Source: Sciurus carolinensis
Lineage: Eukaryota; Chordata; Mammalia; Rodentia; Sciuridae
Assembly: GCF_902686445.1 (NCBI RefSeq)
Contig: NC_062218.1
Span: 14,049,015-14,113,014, forward strand
Length of the DNA stretch: 64,000 bases
Direction: 5' to 3'
Numbering within the stretch: the stretch's first letter is position 1; each line of letters begins with the position of its first letter. Below, piece by piece: positions 1 through 9,653 of the stretch. The notes beneath the pieces are model-generated. The model had not been told where the DNA came from. It saw nothing but the letters and a program-made list of their open reading frames with translations, and ran no database searches. A program made the position numbers and the translations under genes.

Positions 1-110
1 CTGGGTTCGATCCTCAGCACCACATAAAAATGAATAAATAAAATAAAGGTATTGTGTCCATCTACTACTAAAAAAAAATTTAATAAATAAATAAATAAAC
101 AAATGTTGTT
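1..110 (+). mobile_element. ID-type SINE, 3' part
   Basis: Begins inside the element (CTGGGTTCGATCCTCAGCAC is the tRNA-like B-box end), followed by the squirrel-type tail with GGTATTGTGT and an A/AATA-rich end. The 5' half lies outside the window. Confidence 0.85.
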
Positions 111-489
111 GCTCAAATTATTCCAGCTTTCTTCATGGAGGGTTCTTTCACTGTGGGCACTATGTCCCTTGAACATGACCCCAGTCTTTTCTTTTTGGAG
201 CACTTCTACACTTTCTGACATGTAAGATGTTTGAGTCTCATTTTTACATGACTGTATCCCTTTAGTACAGAATAGAATTGAAATTTAGTTAGGTCTGGTT
301 CTAGCTGAGATTATTGTTGGGATATCACTATCATTAGGCCCTCTCAACAGAGTGAGCTAGGAAATATATGTATGTATGTCAATCTACCATACGTAAAAAC
401 CTATAAATATTTCTAGATGTAATATGAGTTTATGCTGATGTACTCAATTTCAGTCAAGTACCAAGTGGTCCACTTTACCACATACATCC
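111..489. other. No recognisable feature
   Basis: AT-rich intronic sequence; I see no repeat family or motif. Confidence 0.5.
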
Positions 490-1080
490 TTTTTAATCAC
501 TCAGCACATTAGTCAGGGTTCTCCAGAGAAAAAGACCAATGGGACCTGTGTGTGCGTGTGTGAGTGTATGCGCACACACATGTATGTGCACACATTTTTT
601 AGAAGATTCATTATAAGGAATTGGCACACATGACTATGAAGACTGACAAGTCCCAGCATCTGCAATTGTCAATCTGGAGAGCCAATGGTGCAGGCCCAGT
701 TCCAGTGTAAGGCCTAAGGACCAGGAGAGCTGATAGTAGCTCTGAAAGCCTACCAGCCTGAAGGACGGTAAGCTCAAGACCCACAGAGAACCAGTGTTTC
801 AGTTCAAGTCCAAAAGCAAGGAAAAAAAAAAAATGATGTCCCAACTAGCAAGTAGACAGGTAAGTGGGACTCCCTCTCTTACTCAAGGGAGGGTTTTCCT
901 TATTCTTGTTCTGTTCAGGCCTTCAACAGATTATGAGGCCCAACCACATAGGGGGAACAATTTGCTTTACTTAACCTATGTATTTAATTATTAATCTCTC
1001 CACAGAAATGCACACACAGATATACCTGGAGTAATGTCTGAATAAATGTTAGGGTACACTACAACATAAAATTAATCAGC
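490..1080 (+). repeat. Ancient mammal-wide interspersed repeat (class not assigned)
   Basis: Starts TTAGTCAGGGTTCTCCAGAG and contains AAGGAATTGGCACACATGA, CCTTCAACAGATTATGAGG and ACATAAAATTAATC, a well-known diverged mammalian repeat layout. A GT-rich microsatellite lies at 545-595. I cannot name the family with certainty. Confidence 0.6.
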
Positions 1081-1134
1081 ATGCCTAGTTTACTTTCATT
1101 AGCATCATTAACACTACCTATAATTACCTAGATT

Positions 1135-1290
1135 TTATATTTATTTGCTTACTTATTTTCTGTCCCTCACCATCAATAATCGTAAATTCTAGAAGCAGAG
1201 GCCCTGCTTGTTTTAAACAACTCTGGAACTCCAAGGCTTAAACAATGTGTATTATGTAGCAGTGGTTAATTTGTTGAATAAATGAAAAAA
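1135..1290 (-). repeat. L2-like 3' end fragment
   Basis: Pattern of the L2 3' region in antisense (tail-end AAATTCTAGAAGCAGAGGCC and TTGAATAAATGAA). Diverged. Confidence 0.4.
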
Positions 1291-2280
1291 TAATAAGTAG
1301 TATTGATATCTAGCTTACAGTAGAAAATAACAAAGATGGACTGTTTTGCGATTATCCCTGGAACATGAATAAAATCATCTTACAGGTCAAAAATCAACAC
1401 ATATTAATCTACCGCTATGCTTTGTTATAATATTATTCTCCATATATCCATTATGATTTGGCAGTAAAGTTTCCCCTTCAGGTAATTCAAGGGATAGCTG
1501 GCATTTCCCCCCTAAAGTTTACTTTAGTAGAGCATAATCATTTTCAAAATAAAGTGCATATTTATTTTTCAAGTTTCCTCTTCCACAATAGATGTTACTT
1601 TCAGTCCCAGTAGTGACAGGTCAGAGGAGAAGGGAGATCCATCACTCATCCTAACTGGTGTCTCCAAGTCATTGAGAAACACTTCAGCATCTAAGGGTTT
1701 TCCACTCATAGTTACCCAGCAAATTTTGGCAAAGTTTTTTATTTCCTTTATTTTTTATAACTAATAGAGAGGCCACCTGCATACATAGTTATGAAAAATA
1801 TCTGCAAACATAACAGAGAAGTTAATGCTGGCAAGGGAGATGGAGGAGAGAGCAGGACAAATATATTTCCTGTGGCTTATGAAATATTCTTCCATAAGAA
1901 TATAAATAAAATCCCCTGATATTTATGAGAGATGCTATCCTTTCCAGAATCTTTTTTTAACAGGTTGAACAAACCAAGGCCAGCCTGTGTAAATTTCCTG
2001 AAATAGTCCCCTGTTCACTGGAACTATTATGTAGCTCAATGTCGTGACACAAATTGAATAGGGAGATGACATTTGGCACAAGTGCAAGACCATATATAAC
2101 AAAGGAGTGTCCAGAGGGTTCTGGGAATAAGAGCGAGAGGCTTATGGAGAGGCACCCTGGACCCAAATTAAGCTCTTGGCCACCTGCACATAATTAGCAT
2201 ACCAAAAAGAGAAGCAAAACTAAAAGGAACAATGAGACAACAGAATTATGTTACTCCAACAAGGACACATTGCCCAAGTG
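1291..2280. other. No recognisable feature
   Basis: Intronic, AT-rich, no clear repeat or coding signal on either strand. Confidence 0.5.
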
Positions 2281-2748
2281 TCACCAGTCAAAATGAACTA
2301 ACTTGAAGAGACAAAAACTGGAATCCCAAAAAGCCAAAGGTCAAATGTTTTCTCTGATACACTGAAGCAAAGCCAAAATAAGGGGTGGAGGGATTGAAAA
2401 AAAAAAAAGAGTAGAAGAAAGATCAGTGGAGTAGACAAAGGGGAACGAAGGGAAGGGAGGAGGGATGGAAGGAGGAAACACAGTGGAATGCATTCGACTT
2501 TTCCTATGTACACAGATCAGTACTCCACATGGAGGCTCACCTTGCACACCACCACACACCACCACAAGACACTATTTTTTTTTTAATTATAAGTAAATAG
2601 CCCAAAGATCAGTAGAGTAGAGGGGATGGAGGAGGGAAGAGAAAGGGGAAGTGTTGGGAAAAGAACCAGAACAAATTACATTCCATGCCTTTATAATCAC
2701 ATCAAAATGAATCATATTGCTACGTATAACTATAAAGAATCAATTTTT
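2281..2748 (+). mobile_element. Older truncated L1 3' UTR fragment(s)
   Basis: Has the squirrel L1 3' layout (CAAAGGTCAAATGTTTTCTC, two GATCAGT(A/G)GAGTAGA blocks at about 2430 and 2610 each followed by a polypurine stretch, then ATCATATTGCTACGTATAAC). The doubled block suggests two insertions or an internal duplication. It forms the target into which L1-A jumped. Confidence 0.7.
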
Positions 2749-2763
2749 AAAAACTGGCAAGAG
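2749..2763. repeat. Target-site duplication of L1-A, 5' copy
   Basis: AAAAACTGGCAAGAG, identical to 9639-9653 after the poly(A) tail. The preceding TTTTT gives a TT/AAAA junction, the classic L1 endonuclease site. Confidence 0.9.
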
Positions 2764-2831
2764 GAGTCTCAGCAATTTAGTGAGGACCTAAGTAACTTAG
2801 TGAGAACCTATCTCAAGATTTAAAAAAAAGA
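2764..2831 (+). mobile_element. SINE fragment joined to the 5' end of L1-A
   Basis: Resembles the 3' half of the B1-like unit of squirrel B1/ID dimer SINEs (MEN-like): a block with TTAGTGAGGACCTAAG, then AACTTAGTGAGAACCTATCTC, then an A-rich tail. It lies between the 5' target-site duplication and the L1 start, so it was probably inserted together with the L1 (see findings). Confidence 0.65.
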
Positions 2832-4396
2832 GAGGTTTCAAGATGGCAGACTAGAGGGCGGCTGCATTTCACGTTGCTCCAGGACGCAAGATTCAAAAGA
2901 GGAGATAGTGAGAGACTTGGGACCAACTCAAAGCCGCTGGGTGAGTCTCTCCCATTGGGGAGGCGTCCCGGATGGGGCGGTAGCCCCGGAACACAGGGAA
3001 CTTTGTGAAGTAGAGTTGCTCGGCGAGACGCCCCTCCCCCCACTGGAGCGGTGAACACGGACAACTGGGATCATCGTAGAGGAGGCGGCTCAGCACAGCG
3101 CTTGGACTCGGAGCAACCACTGGGGCTCCGGGCGGCTGCCTGAGGAGGAGCTGCATGGCGAGCTGTTTGAACTCAGAACGAGCGCTCCTGAACACCGGTG
3201 GCCTGCCTGGAGGAGGAGCGCGGCGGGTCACTTGGTCTAGGAGTGGCTGCATCAGAGCCACAGGCAGTTGCCAGAGGAGGAGCTGTGTGGCGAGTTCTTT
3301 TAACTCAGAATGACCGCTCCTGAACACCGGGAGGTTGCCCGGAGGAAGAGGAGAAGTGCGGCGGGTCGCTTGGTCTAGGAGTGACTGCATCAGAGCCACA
3401 GGCGGTTGCCAGAGGAGGAGGCGAGTGGTGAGTTGATTGGACTAAAAGCGACCGCTCCTGAACATCGGTGGCCTGCCTGGAGGAGGAGCGTGGTGGGTCA
3501 CTTGGTCTCGGAGCCACCGCTCCTGAACACCCGGGGGGCTACCCCGAGGAGGAGGAGGAGGAGGAACAGGGCAGGTCACTTGGACTTGGAGTGACTGCCT
3601 AGGGCTACGGGCGGTTGGTGGGAGGAGGAGACGCGAAGTGAGTTGCTTGGGCTCCTAGTGACTGCATCGGAAACCCAGCCACTGTCCGGAGGAGGAGGTG
3701 TGTGGCGGGTCTCTGGGTATCGGAGCTATTGTACGGGGCTCCAGGTGGCGGCTCAGAGAAGGGGCCGCATAGCCAGGCGATTAGGTGCAGAGTAGGGTCC
3801 CAGGAGCTAGGTGGCTTCTTGCTCGAAGAGCCGCACAGAGACACGCCTAGGGGTGGAGCGAAGTTTCCAGGACTGCGGGCAGATTCTCTGGGAGAGGCAG
3901 CCTAAGGAGACTCGCCTGCGAAGGGTGAGGCTCCCAGGCCCATGAGGTAGGTCCGGGCCCCTGGGAACATTGCAGAGGAAGACAGCCCAGCCCAGGCGGT
4001 AGTTGTAGATTGAGGGGAACCTCTAGGAGGGGAACTGATCAGAAAGATGTCCCCACCGAGTGAGTCTTCCCTGCGGGGGGAGGTTTTCCCACAGGGACGG
4101 TAAAACCAGAGACACAGGCACAAACAGGACTTGCCTCAGCCTGCAGCCTAGTTCCCTGTTGGATGACCATTGGTCAACAAGTGGAGGCACCTCTGCCCAC
4201 TAGCAGGGAATATACGCCACCTGAGGGTCACCACCCCTAGAGAGGCAGCTTCTTCGTGGAGCTCCACATTATCGACTTCCTCCAAGACTTCAGGCTACTG
4301 AAGGATAAGAGGGGATATACTAGCAATCTTCAGGGACATTATAAGTCGATAGAGGAAATCTGCAATATCTTAATGACCCACTGATTCCTGAACATT
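2832..4396 (+). promoter_or_regulatory. L1-A 5' UTR / internal promoter with tandem modules
   Basis: About 1.56 kb, GC-rich, with a YY1-like CAAGATGGC at 2839-2847, the position where L1 promoters carry it. The middle (about 3080-3900) is built from diverged tandem modules: CGCTCCTGAACA recurs at 3183, 3315, 3453 and 3518, spaced about 132, 138 and 65 bp, each followed by GGAGGAGGAG-type stretches and CACTTGGTCT-type segments. The first ~130 bases and the last ~150 bases match the L1-B 5' UTR; the middle does not. Open frames on the minus strand here are composition effects. Confidence 0.85.
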
Positions 4397-5476
4397 ATGA
4401 GAAAACAAGGGAAGAAAATGCCCCAAACAAATATAGATGTTACATCAATAAAATCCAACGACAGCATGGCAGAAGAAATGACAGAAAGGGAGTTCAGAAT
4501 GTACATAATTAAAATGATTAGGGAAGCAAACGATGAGATGAAAGAGCAAATGCAGGCATTGAATGATGAGATGAAAGAGCAAATGCAGGCATTGAATGAT
4601 GAGATGAAAGAGCAAATGCAGGCATTAAATGATAGCACCAATCGACAGTTAAAAGAGCAAATACAGGAAGCAAAAGATCATTTCAATAAAGAGTTAGAGA
4701 TATTGAAAAAAAACCAAACAGAAATCCTTGAAATGAAGGAAACAATAAACCAAATTAAGAACTCCATAGAAAGCATAACCAATAGGATAGAACACCTGGA
4801 AGACAGAACTTCAGATATTGAAGACAAAATATTTAATCTCGAAAGCAAAGTTGAACAAACAGAGAAGATGGTAAGAAATCATGAACAGAATCTCCAAGAA
4901 CTATGGGATATCATGAAAAGGCCAAATTTGAGAATTATTGGGATTGAGGAAGGCTTAGAGAAACAAACCAAAGGAATGAATAATCTATTCAATGAAATAA
5001 TATCAGAAAATTTCCCAAATCTGAAGAATGAAATGGAAAATCAAGTTCAAGAGGCTTATAGGACTCCAAATACACAAAATTACAACAGACCCACACTAAG
5101 GCACATTATAATGAAAATACCTAACATACAAAATAAAGACAGAATTTTAAAGGCTGTGAGAGAAAAGAACCAAATTACATTCAGGGGGAAACCAATAAGA
5201 ATATCAGCAAATTTTTCAATCCAGACCCTAAAAGTTAGAAGGGCCTGGAACAACATTTTTCAAGCTCTGAAAGAAAATGGATGCCAACCAAGAATCTTAT
5301 ACCCAGCAAAACTTACCTTCAAATTTGACGATGAAATAAAATCATTCCATGATAAACAAAAGCTAAAAGAATTTACAAAAAGAAAGCCAGCATTACAGAA
5401 CATTCTCAGCAAAATATTTCATGAGGAAGAGATAAAAAACAAAGAAGCATATCAGCAAAGGGAGGAATTACCCTAA
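4397..5476 (+). CDS. L1-A ORF1 protein (RNA-binding chaperone), intact
   Basis: Uninterrupted 359-residue frame, slightly longer than human L1 ORF1p (about 338). ORF1p trimerises through an N-terminal coiled coil and coats L1 RNA. Residues about 40-150 are charged heptad/hendecad-rich coiled coil, including three near-identical 11-residue units (NDEMKEQMQAL) encoded by 33-bp repeats starting at 4532, 4565 and 4598. Next comes an RRM-like region (around LRIIGIEEG), then the C-terminal domain with HIIMKIP, the RGKPIRIS segment and the family-typical YPAKL near residue 304. ATG 4397 matches the start of the homologous frame in L1-B (MRKQGKKM). ORF2 follows after 80 bp, as in other L1s. Confidence 0.93.
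   Translation: MRKQGKKMPQTNIDVTSIKSNDSMAEEMTEREFRMYIIKMIREANDEMKEQMQALNDEMKEQMQALNDEMKEQMQALNDSTNRQLKEQIQEAKDHFNKELEILKKNQTEILEMKETINQIKNSIESITNRIEHLEDRTSDIEDKIFNLESKVEQTEKMVRNHEQNLQELWDIMKRPNLRIIGIEEGLEKQTKGMNNLFNEIISENFPNLKNEMENQVQEAYRTPNTQNYNRPTLRHIIMKIPNIQNKDRILKAVREKNQITFRGKPIRISANFSIQTLKVRRAWNNIFQALKENGCQPRILYPAKLTFKFDDEIKSFHDKQKLKEFTKRKPALQNILSKIFHEEEIKNKEAYQQREELP
4532..4630 (+). repeat. Three tandem 33-bp units in L1-A ORF1
   Basis: The unit begins GATGAGATGAAAGAGC and recurs at 4532, 4565 and 4598, almost identical. Each adds one 11-residue hendecad to the coiled coil without breaking the frame. L1-B has only two, more diverged, units. Confidence 0.92.
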
Positions 5477-5513
5477 AGGAACTGTCAAATAAAGGAGGAA
5501 CCAAGATGTGTCA

Positions 5514-5540
5514 ATAAATAAATAAATAAATAAATAAAAT
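5514..5540 (+). repeat. AATA microsatellite in the L1-A inter-ORF spacer
   Basis: About six AATA units between the ORF1 stop and the ORF2 start; the corresponding spacer of L1-B is shorter (about 56 bp) and lacks it. Confidence 0.85.
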
Positions 5541-5556
5541 TTTAAATATGAACTAA

Positions 5557-8500
5557 ATGACTGGGAATACAAATCATATCTCAATAATAACCCTGAATGT
5601 TAATAGCCTGAATTCATCAATCAAAAGACATAGACTGGCAGATTGGATTAAAAAGAAAGATCCAACAATATGTTGCCTGCAAGAGACTCACCTCATAGAA
5701 AGAGATACCCATAGACTAAAGGTGAAAGGATGGGGAAAAACATACCATGCACATGGACTCAGCAAAAAAGCTGGAGTATCCATCCTCATTTAAGATAACG
5801 TGGACTTCAAGCCAATGTTAGTCAGAAGGGATAAAGAAGGACATTTCATACTGCTTAAGGGAAGCATAAATCAGCAAGATATAACAATCATAAACATCTA
5901 TGCCCCAAACAGCGGCTCATCATGTATGTTAAACAAATCCTTCTCAATTTTAGAAACCAAATAGACCATAACACAATAATACTAGGTGATTTCAATATGC
6001 CTCTCTCACCACAGGACAGATCTTCCAAACAAAAATTGAACAAAGAAATCATAGATCTCAATAACACAATCAATAATTTAGACTTAACAGACATTTATAG
6101 AATATACCATCCAACCAAGAGCGAATACACTTTCTTCTCAGCAGCACATGGATCCTTCTCTAAAATAGACCATATATTATGCCACAGAACTAATGTTAGC
6201 AAATACAAGAAGATAGAGACACTACCTTGTATTCTATCAGATCATAATGGATTGAAGTTAGAAATAAATGAAAGAGTAAAAAACAGAAACTACGCCAACA
6301 CCTGGAGATTAAACAATATGCTATTATATGATGAATGGATAACAGAAGATATTAGGAAGGAAATTAAAAAATTCTTAGAGGTAAACGAGAACAAAGAAAC
6401 ATCATATCAAAATCTCTGGTACACTATGAAAGCAGTACTTAGAGGAAGATTTCTTTCATGGAGTGCATTTAATAAAAGAAGTAAAACTCAAAAAATAAAC
6501 GACCTAACACTACAGCTCAAAGCCCTAGAAAAAAGAAGAACAGACCGACACCAAAAGTAGTAGAAGACAGGAAATAGTTAAACTCAGAGCTGAAATCAAC
6601 GAAATTGAAACAAAAGAAACAATACAAAAAATTGACAAAATAAATAGTTGGTTCTTCGAAAAAATAAACAAAATTGATAAACCTTTAGCCACACTAACAA
6701 AGAGAAGACGAGAGAAAACCCAAATCACTAAAATTCGGAATGAACAAGGAAATATCACAACAGACACGACTGAAACACAAAACATAATTAGAAGCTATTT
6801 TGAAAATCTATACTCCAACAAAATAGAAAATTTTGAAGACATCAACAGGTTTCTAGAGACATATGAATTGCCGAAACTGAACGAGGAGGACATACACAAT
6901 TTAAATAGACCAATTTCAAGTAATGAAATAGAAGATGTCATCAATAGCCTACCAACAAAGAAAAGTCCAGGACCAGATGGGTTCTCAGCCGAATTCTACA
7001 AAACCTTTAAAGAAGAGCTCATTCCAATACTTCTCAAAGTATTCCATAAAATAGAAGAGGAGGGAACCCTCCCAAACTCATTCTATGAAGCCAATATTAC
7101 CCTGATACCTAAACCAGACAGAGAAACATCAAGGAAAGAAAATTTCAGACCAAAATCCTTAATGAACATCGACGCAAAAATTCTCAACAAAATTTTAGCA
7201 AATCGCATACAAAAACATATTAAAAAGATAGTGCACCATGATCAAGTGGGTTTCATCCCAGGGATGCAAGGTTGGTTCAACACCAGGAAATCAATAAATG
7301 TCATTCACCATATCAATAGACTTAAAGTCAAGAATCACATGATTATTTCGATAGATACAGAAAAAGCATTTGATAAAATACAGCACCCCTTCATGCTCAA
7401 AACACTAGAAAAAATAGAGATAGTGGGAACATTCCTTAACATTGTAAAGGCCATCTACGCTAAGCCCATGGCTAATATCATTCTAAATGGTGAAAAACTG
7501 AAAGCATTCCCTCTAAAAACTGGAACAAGGCAGGGATGCCCTCTTTCACCACTTCTATTCAATATCATCCTTGAAATTCTAGCCAGAGCAATTAGACAGA
7601 CCAAAGAAATTAAATGGATACGAATAGGAAAAGAAGAACTCAAACTATCCCTATTTGCTGATGATATGATTGTATACTTAGAGGAACCAGGAAATTCCAC
7701 CAGAAAACTTTTAGATCTCATAAGTGAATTCAGTAAAGTAGCGGGATATAAGATCAATGCTCATAAATCTAAGGCATTTTTATACATAAGCGATGAATCT
7801 TCAGAAAGAGAAATCAGGAAAACTACCCCATTCACAATAGCTTCGAAAAAAATAAAATACCTGGGAATCAATCTCACAAAAGAGGTGAAAGACCTCTACA
7901 ATGAGAACTACAGAACACTAAAGAAAGAAATTAAAGAAAACCTTAGAAGATGGAAAGATCTCCCATGTTCTTGGATAGGCAGAATTAATATTGTCAAAAT
8001 GGCCATACTACCAAAAGTGCTATACAGATTCAATGCAATTCCAATTAAAATTCCAATGATGTACCTTACAGAAATAGAGCAAGCAATTATGAAATTCATC
8101 TGGAAGAATAAAAAACCCAGAATAGCTAAAGCAATCCTTGGCAGAAAGAATGAAGCAGGGGGTATCGCAATACCAGATCTTCAACTCTACTACAAAGCAA
8201 TAGTAACAAAAACGGCATGGTATTGGTACCAAAATAGAAAGGTGGATCAATGGTACAGAATAGAGGACACGGACACAAACCCAAATAAATACAATTTTCT
8301 CATACTAGGCAAAGGGGCCAAAAATATGCAATGGAGAAAAGATAGCCTCTTCAACAAATGGTGCTGGGAGAATTGGAAATCCATATGCAACAGAATGAAA
8401 CTAAACCCATGTCTCTCACCATGCACGAAACTAAACTCAAAATGGATTAAGGATCTCGGAATCAGACCAGAGACCTTGCATCTTATAGAAGAAAAAGTAG

Positions 8501-9381
8501 GTCCAGAGCTTCAACATGTCGGCTTAGGACCAGACTTCTTCAACAGGACTCCCATAGCACAAGAAATAAAAGCAAGAATCAATAACTGGGATAGATTCAA
8601 ACTAAAAAGCTTTCTCTCAGCAAAGGAAACTATCAGCAATGCAAAGAAAGAGCCTACAGAGTGGGAGAAAATCTTTGCCAATCATACTTCAGATAGAGTG
8701 CTAATCTCCAGAATCTATAAAGAACTCAAAAAACTCTACACCAAGAATGTAAATAATCCAATTGACAAATGGGCTAAGGAAATGAACAGACACTTCACAG
8801 AAGAAGATATACAAGCCATCAACAAACATATGGAAAAATGTTCAACATCTCTAGTAGTAAGAGAAATGCAAATCAAAACCACCCTAAGATTCCATCTCAC
8901 CCCAATTAGAATGGCGATTATCAAGAATACAAGCAACAACAGGTGTTGGCGAGGATGTGGGGAGAAAGGTACACTCTTACATTGCTGGTGGGGCTGCAAA
9001 TTAGTGCAGCCACTCTGGAAAGCAGTGTGGAGACTCCTTAGAAAACTTGGAATGGAACCACCATTTGACCCAGCTGTCCCACTCCTTGACCTATACCCAA
9101 AGGACTTAAAATCAGCATATTACAGAGATACAGCCACATCAATGTTCATAGCTGCTCAGTTCACAATAGCCAGATTGTGGAACCAACCTAGATGTCCTTC
9201 AATTGATGAATGGATAAAGAAAATGTGGTATATATATACAATGGAATATTACTCAGCCATAAAGAATGATAAAATTATGGCATTTGCAGGCAAATGGATG
9301 AAACTGGAGAATATCATGCTAAGTGAGATAAGCCAATCTCAAAAAACCAATGGACAAATGATATCACTAATAAGTGGATGA
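5557..9381 (+). pseudogene. L1-A ORF2 (endonuclease / reverse transcriptase), damaged
   Basis: ORF2p nicks DNA and reverse-transcribes L1 RNA at the target. The region is 3825 nt, matching the usual ~1275 codons. The endonuclease part is read from ATG 5557 (LNVNSLNS, LQETH), stops at a TAA near 5790 where L1-B has TCA, loses one base near 5920, continues in another frame (ILGDFN, LSDHNGLKLE), and gains one A in the A run near 6530, which restores the first frame. From about 6545 to 9381 the frame is open: reverse transcriptase with [28 protein letters not shown] and the catalytic FADD near 7655, then the C-terminal Cys-rich motif ([18 protein letters not shown] near 8942-8995). An ORF2 protein from this copy is therefore not expected, although the RT half is open. 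Confidence 0.93.
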
Positions 9382-9645
9382 TGACACATAATGGGGGGTA
9401 GGAGGGGTTAGTGTTAGGGTTAGAGTTAGGGTTAGGGAGGGGGGCAAGAATGGAGGAAGGAAGGACTGTATAGAGGGAAAAGAGGGGTGGGAGGGGTGGG
9501 GGGAAGGGGAAAAAATAACAGAATGAATCAAACAACATTACCCTATGTAAATTTATGATTACACAAATGGTATGCCTTTACGCCATGTACAAACAGAGAA
9601 ACAACATGTATCCCAATTGTTTACAATAAAAAAAAAAAAAAAACT
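9382..9645 (+). other. L1-A 3' UTR with telomere-like and G-rich tract, poly(A) tail
   Basis: After the ORF2 stop comes a G-rich strand: several TTAGGG or one-base variants at about 9403-9436, then runs of G (GGGGGG near 9439, GGGGTGGGAGGGG near 9483-9500). The 3' end has TTTACAATAAA followed by A residues. G-rich 3' UTR tracts are typical of L1; the telomere-like unit is what stands out. Confidence 0.85.
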
Positions 9646-9653
9646 GGCAAGAG
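9639..9653. repeat. Target-site duplication of L1-A, 3' copy
   Basis: Perfect 15-bp match to 2749-2763; the A run at its left merges with the L1 poly(A) tail, so its left edge is uncertain by a few bases. Confidence 0.9.

Larger units (their letters stand above)
2832..9645 (+). mobile_element. L1-A: near full-length LINE-1 retrotransposon
   Basis: Complete L1 layout: 5' UTR (2832-4396) starting near a CAAGATGGC YY1-like site, ORF1 (4397-5476), an 80-bp spacer with an AATA microsatellite, ORF2 (5557-9381), a G-rich 3' UTR and a poly(A) run ending near 9645. It is flanked by a 15-bp target-site duplication. The perfect duplication and an intact ORF1 suggest a fairly recent insertion. It is antisense to the host gene MARCHF11. 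ORF2 has one nonsense change and two frame breaks, so the copy is unlikely to be autonomous. Confidence 0.95.

Noticed and set aside
3139..3900. CRISPR-like regular array
   Set aside because: Repeats are diverged, GC-rich and inside an L1 promoter; no spacer structure, and the DNA is mammalian.
2893..3905. Frames of 60-168 codons in the L1-A 5' UTR
   Set aside because: Products of the GC-rich tandem modules; no homology and not shared with L1-B.
7455..8999. Minus-strand frames inside L1-A ORF2 (and plus-strand ones inside L1-B ORF2)
   Set aside because: Antisense shadows of the reverse transcriptase region; they appear in both copies simply because the sense frame is conserved.
9403..9444. 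Interstitial telomere from a chromosome fusion
   Set aside because: The tract lies at the same place in both L1 copies, so it is part of the L1 3' UTR.
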